A stretch of 64,000 bases of DNA from Collinsella phocaeensis (GTDB lineage Bacteria > Actinomycetota > Coriobacteriia > Coriobacteriales > Coriobacteriaceae), in contig NZ_FQLR01000004.1 of assembly GCF_900119895.1 (NCBI RefSeq), positions 930,001 to 994,000 on the forward strand. Reading direction: 5' to 3'. Below are positions 61,406-64,000 of this stretch, piece after piece; position 1 is the first letter of the stretch; every line of letters starts with the position of its first letter. Position numbers and translations under genes: made by a program. Under the pieces are notes generated by a model, which worked only from the letters and a program-made list of their open reading frames with translations, ran no database searches and was not told the DNA's origin.

Positions 61406-62104
61406 ATGCATCAGGGTGAGGCGGGGAGGCCGTTCGATCGCCGTGTGGCGCGATCGAGGCGCGCGATCATGGGGGCGTTCGAGCAGCTGCTGTTTGAGCG
61501 TCCGTTCGAGAAGATCACGGTTTCGGCGATCGCGCAGCGTGCGGACGTCGACCGCAAGACGTTCTACCAGCATTTCGGAACGATCGACGGATTGCTCTCC
61601 GCTCTGGCCGAACGCTGCGTCCAGCAGATCGTCGAGGCGATGGATGAGGAGCTCGACGTCCGTGCGGGGGAAGGGGGTCCGGAGCCGGATGGGGCGGAAG
61701 CGCCCTATGCTTCAGGGGGCTCTCCGCGCTCTGATGACGGGCCTCGCGAGATCACCGCCTTCTTCACTGCCGTGAATCGCGTGCTGAGCGTCAACTTCGA
61801 GGTCAACCGCAGGCTCGTCGAGTGCATGTCGACGGAGAACATCGTCGAGCGCATTCGAGAGCCGCTGCTGGATAAGCTGTGTGATCGCCACGGCTCCGTG
61901 ATGGAGCTCGATGGGAGGGAGCTCGGTCATGCCGCGGACTTCATGTTGGGGGGATTGGTGTCGGTATATCGCACATGGGTGCTGAAAGAGGACCGGGAGC
62001 CGATCGAGTGCGTCTCCCATCGCATGGAGATACTGCTCGCCGGGTCGCTCCGAGCTTTGCTCGAGGAGGCAGGGGCCAGGTCCGGAGCCGCAGGGGGCGT
62101 CTGA
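61406..62104 (+). CDS. TetR/AcrR-family transcriptional regulator
   Basis: 232 residues. The helix-turn-helix is in KITVSAIAQRADVDRKTFYQHFG (residues about 37-59), followed by a helical ligand/dimer domain with a Gly/Pro-rich insert at 90-113. GAGGAGG precedes the ATG. Divergent from the radical SAM gene; the AT-rich region between (61270-61340) probably holds its operator, though no clear palindrome was found. Confidence 0.9.
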   Translation: MHQGEAGRPFDRRVARSRRAIMGAFEQLLFERPFEKITVSAIAQRADVDRKTFYQHFGTIDGLLSALAERCVQQIVEAMDEELDVRAGEGGPEPDGAEAPYASGGSPRSDDGPREITAFFTAVNRVLSVNFEVNRRLVECMSTENIVERIREPLLDKLCDRHGSVMELDGRELGHAADFMLGGLVSVYRTWVLKEDREPIECVSHRMEILLAGSLRALLEEAGARSGAAGGV

Positions 62105-62236
62105 CCGCACGGCGCGGAATCGCCGGGCGCCCTGCGCTGCAACGGCCGCGTCCGGCGGATGGAATGGGATCTGTAAACGTAGGGCCGGCTCACACCCTCT
62201 CGCGCAGGGGAATGTGAGCCGGCCCGGGCAGGTTGG

Positions 62237-63712
62237 CTAGAGCGCCATCGGGCGGGCGCGGTCGATGCGGGCGAGGCAGTCGTCGCGACCGATGAGCGCC
62301 ATCGTCTCGCCGAGCGGCGGGCTCACCATGTTGCCGCATTCGGCGACGCGGACGGCGCCGAATGCGAGGCGCTTTTTCACATCGAGCGTCTCGGGCAGGG
62401 GCTCAAGGGCGGCGTCGATGGCCTCGGCCGTCCAATCCTCTACCGCCTCCAGCGCGGCACGCGCGGCGTCGAGCACGGCGCCCATGCCCTCCTTGGCGAG
62501 GCCCTTTGCCACGGACTTCTCGTCGTACTCAAGGGTCGCGGCGGTCTTGAACACCGGTGCCGCGACGGCGGCGGCGTCGGCGGGCATCTTGGTGCGCGGG
62601 CGCACGATGGCGGCTAGGGCGTCGACCCAGGTCTCGTCGGCCTCGAAGCCCTCGTCGATGAGGCCTGCCTCGAGCAGCTCGGGAAGCATGATCTCGTCGG
62701 CGAACGTCGCGTCGTCCATCGCGCTGATGTACTCGGCGTTCATCCAATCGAGCTTCTTGGGGTCGAAGGTCGCCGGGTTCTTGGAGATGCGATCGAGGCT
62801 GAACTGACTCGCCAGCACGTCGCGCGGGATGACCGTGGTCTCGCCGTCGAGCGACCAGCCGAGCAGCGCCAGGTAGTTCACGAAGGCGTCGGACAGGTAG
62901 CCGGCGTCGCGGTACTCCTCAACGGAGGTGGCACCATGGCGCTTGGAGAGCTTCTTGCCGTCGGCGCCCAGGATCATGGAGATGTGGGCGAAGGTGGGGA
63001 CGGGCGCGCCCATGGCCTCGTAGACCATGACCTGGCGCGGGGTGTTGGAGAGGTGGTCGTCGCCTCGGATGACGTGGGTGATGCCCATGAGCGCGTCGTC
63101 CACGACGGTCGCGAAGTTGTACGTGGGGGTGCCGTCGGAGCGGAAGATCACGAAGTCGTCGAGCTCCTTGGCGTCGAAGACGACCTCGCCGTGGACGGCG
63201 TCGTTGACCACGACGTTGCCGCGTCCTTCAGGCACCTTGATGCGCAGGACGTAGGGCTCGCCGGCGTCGATGCGGGCCTGGGCCTCCTCGGGCGAGAGGT
63301 CGCGGCAGCGGCGCTGGTAGCCCTGGAAGGGATCCTTGCGGGCCTGGGCCGCCTCGCGGTCTTGGCTAAGCTGCTCGGGCGTGCAGAAGCAGGGGTACGC
63401 CTTGCCCTCGGCGAGCAGGCGCTCGGCGGTCTGCTTGTAGAGGTCCAGGCGCTCGGTCTGCGCGTAGGGACCGAAGTCGCCGCCGACCTCGGGGCCCTCG
63501 TCCCAGTCGAGACCCAGCCACCGCATGGCGCGCAGGATGATCTGGGTGTTCTCGTCGGTGGAGCGCGTGGGGTCGGTGTCGTCGATGCGCAGGATGAAGG
63601 TGCCGCCGTTGGCGCGGGCGAACGCCCAGTTATAGATCGCCGTGCGGGCACCGCCGATGTGCAGCTTGCCGGTGGGCGAGGGCGCGAAGCGGACGCGGAC
63701 GTTAGAGGTCAT
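62237..63712 (-). CDS. gltX: Glutamyl-tRNA synthetase
   Basis: Charges tRNA-Glu (and possibly tRNA-Gln). 491 residues. Class I signatures HIGH-type in PSPTGKLHIGGARTAIYN (residues 9-26) and KMSKS-type in KKLSKRHGATSVEEY (near 250). The C-terminal anticodon-binding helical domain is complete. ATG 63712 was chosen for GAGGAG; the longer open frame upstream lacks one. Confidence 0.94.
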   Translation of the reverse strand: MTSNVRVRFAPSPTGKLHIGGARTAIYNWAFARANGGTFILRIDDTDPTRSTDENTQIILRAMRWLGLDWDEGPEVGGDFGPYAQTERLDLYKQTAERLLAEGKAYPCFCTPEQLSQDREAAQARKDPFQGYQRRCRDLSPEEAQARIDAGEPYVLRIKVPEGRGNVVVNDAVHGEVVFDAKELDDFVIFRSDGTPTYNFATVVDDALMGITHVIRGDDHLSNTPRQVMVYEAMGAPVPTFAHISMILGADGKKLSKRHGATSVEEYRDAGYLSDAFVNYLALLGWSLDGETTVIPRDVLASQFSLDRISKNPATFDPKKLDWMNAEYISAMDDATFADEIMLPELLEAGLIDEGFEADETWVDALAAIVRPRTKMPADAAAVAAPVFKTAATLEYDEKSVAKGLAKEGMGAVLDAARAALEAVEDWTAEAIDAALEPLPETLDVKKRLAFGAVRVAECGNMVSPPLGETMALIGRDDCLARIDRARPMAL

Positions 63713-63884
63713 GTACGGCTCCTCTGCAATACGGATACCAGTTGAACGACCTGCATTATACATGCATCCCGCCGCCGCATGCCCCGCTGCGGGCGCACCT
63801 GCTAGGATGGACACACAAGTTCGACTTCGCGCCGCCGCAGCGCGAGCGGGCGTCGCGGGGCGACGCATGAGAGGGGAGAGCGAC

Positions 63885-64000
63885 ATGAGGCTTGCGGTGT
63901 TCGACGTCGGGGGCACGGCATCAAGTATGCGGCGATGACGGACGGAGAGATGGACGGCAAGGGCGAGGTCCCCACGCCGGCCACGTGCTCGGGTGATTTC
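63885..64000 (+). pseudogene. ROK-family sugar kinase/regulator, 5' part, frameshifted and cut by window end
   Basis: Starts MRLAVFDVGGT, the ROK/hexokinase phosphate-binding strand. Next the text reads GGCACGGCATCAAG, where one more G (GGCACGGGCATCAAG) would give GGTGIKYAAMTDGEMDGKGE, a normal ROK continuation with a GEVPTP start of the next strand. As written it stops after 17 codons. GAGGGGAGAG precedes the ATG. Only the first 116 bases are visible, so whether the gene is truly broken cannot be judged. Confidence 0.6.

Overview
High-GC chromosomal window from what is most likely a gut Coriobacteriia (Actinomycetota), Collinsella or a close relative. This is inferred from the GC-rich codon use, the frequent GTG/TTG starts, and the mix of a type III restriction system, lactate racemase genes, L-lactate permease, DUF1015 next to serA/serC, and large coiled-coil proteins. 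No rRNA, tRNA, CRISPR array, prophage or intact insertion sequence was recognised. The window opens inside a uracil/xanthine permease gene and closes inside a ROK-type sugar kinase gene.

Layout. 0-6.3 kb: permease end, SlyD-like FKBP, glyA, then a minus-strand metal-resistance operon (SmtB-type sensor, stand-alone HMA chaperone, P1B ATPase) with two tandem operators. 6.3-9.2 kb: a lower-GC accessory patch with a DUF559-like protein gene between two related 140-bp inverted-repeat elements, then an XRE regulator fused to a LURP-one-like domain. 9.2-12.2 kb: a lar-type lactate racemisation locus (aquaglyceroporin, LarA, divergent Crp/Fnr regulator); larA is frameshifted here. 12.2-16 kb: DnaQ-like exonuclease, His-rich metal exporter, YaiI/YqxD protein, MscL with a zinc-ribbon tail. 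16-22 kb: type III restriction-modification, with mod carrying a G9 tract just after its start (out of frame as assembled) and two antisense small genes between mod and res.

22-36.7 kb: housekeeping and transport (phosphatase, DUF1015, AEC transporter, serA, serC, PPP phosphatase, flippase, lactate permease, MarR, DegV, Fur, oxidoreductase, RNase H). 36.7-47 kb: ABC exporter, a 663-aa membrane protein of unknown role, an amino-acid ABC transporter (permease with extra N-terminal domain; ATPase frameshifted), a 621-aa coiled-coil tail-anchored protein, a decayed SDR gene, and a 272-bp inverted-repeat element. 47-59.6 kb: tgt, then a minus-strand envelope block read as L,D-transpeptidase, response regulator, histidine kinase, ABC ATPase, giant FtsX permease, MacA-like adaptor, ATPase, FtsX permease. 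59.7-64 kb: radical SAM protein, TetR regulator, gltX, and the start of a ROK kinase.

Two themes stand out. First, short inverted-repeat elements (140 bp twice, 178 bp, 272 bp, and a 36-bp perfect hairpin) lie in intergenic AT-rich patches. Second, several genes (larA, the ABC ATPase, the SDR, the ROK kinase) carry one- or two-base frameshifts. Most are at very short G or C runs, so sequencing or assembly error must be considered alongside real gene decay, and the same caution applies to the mod G tract.
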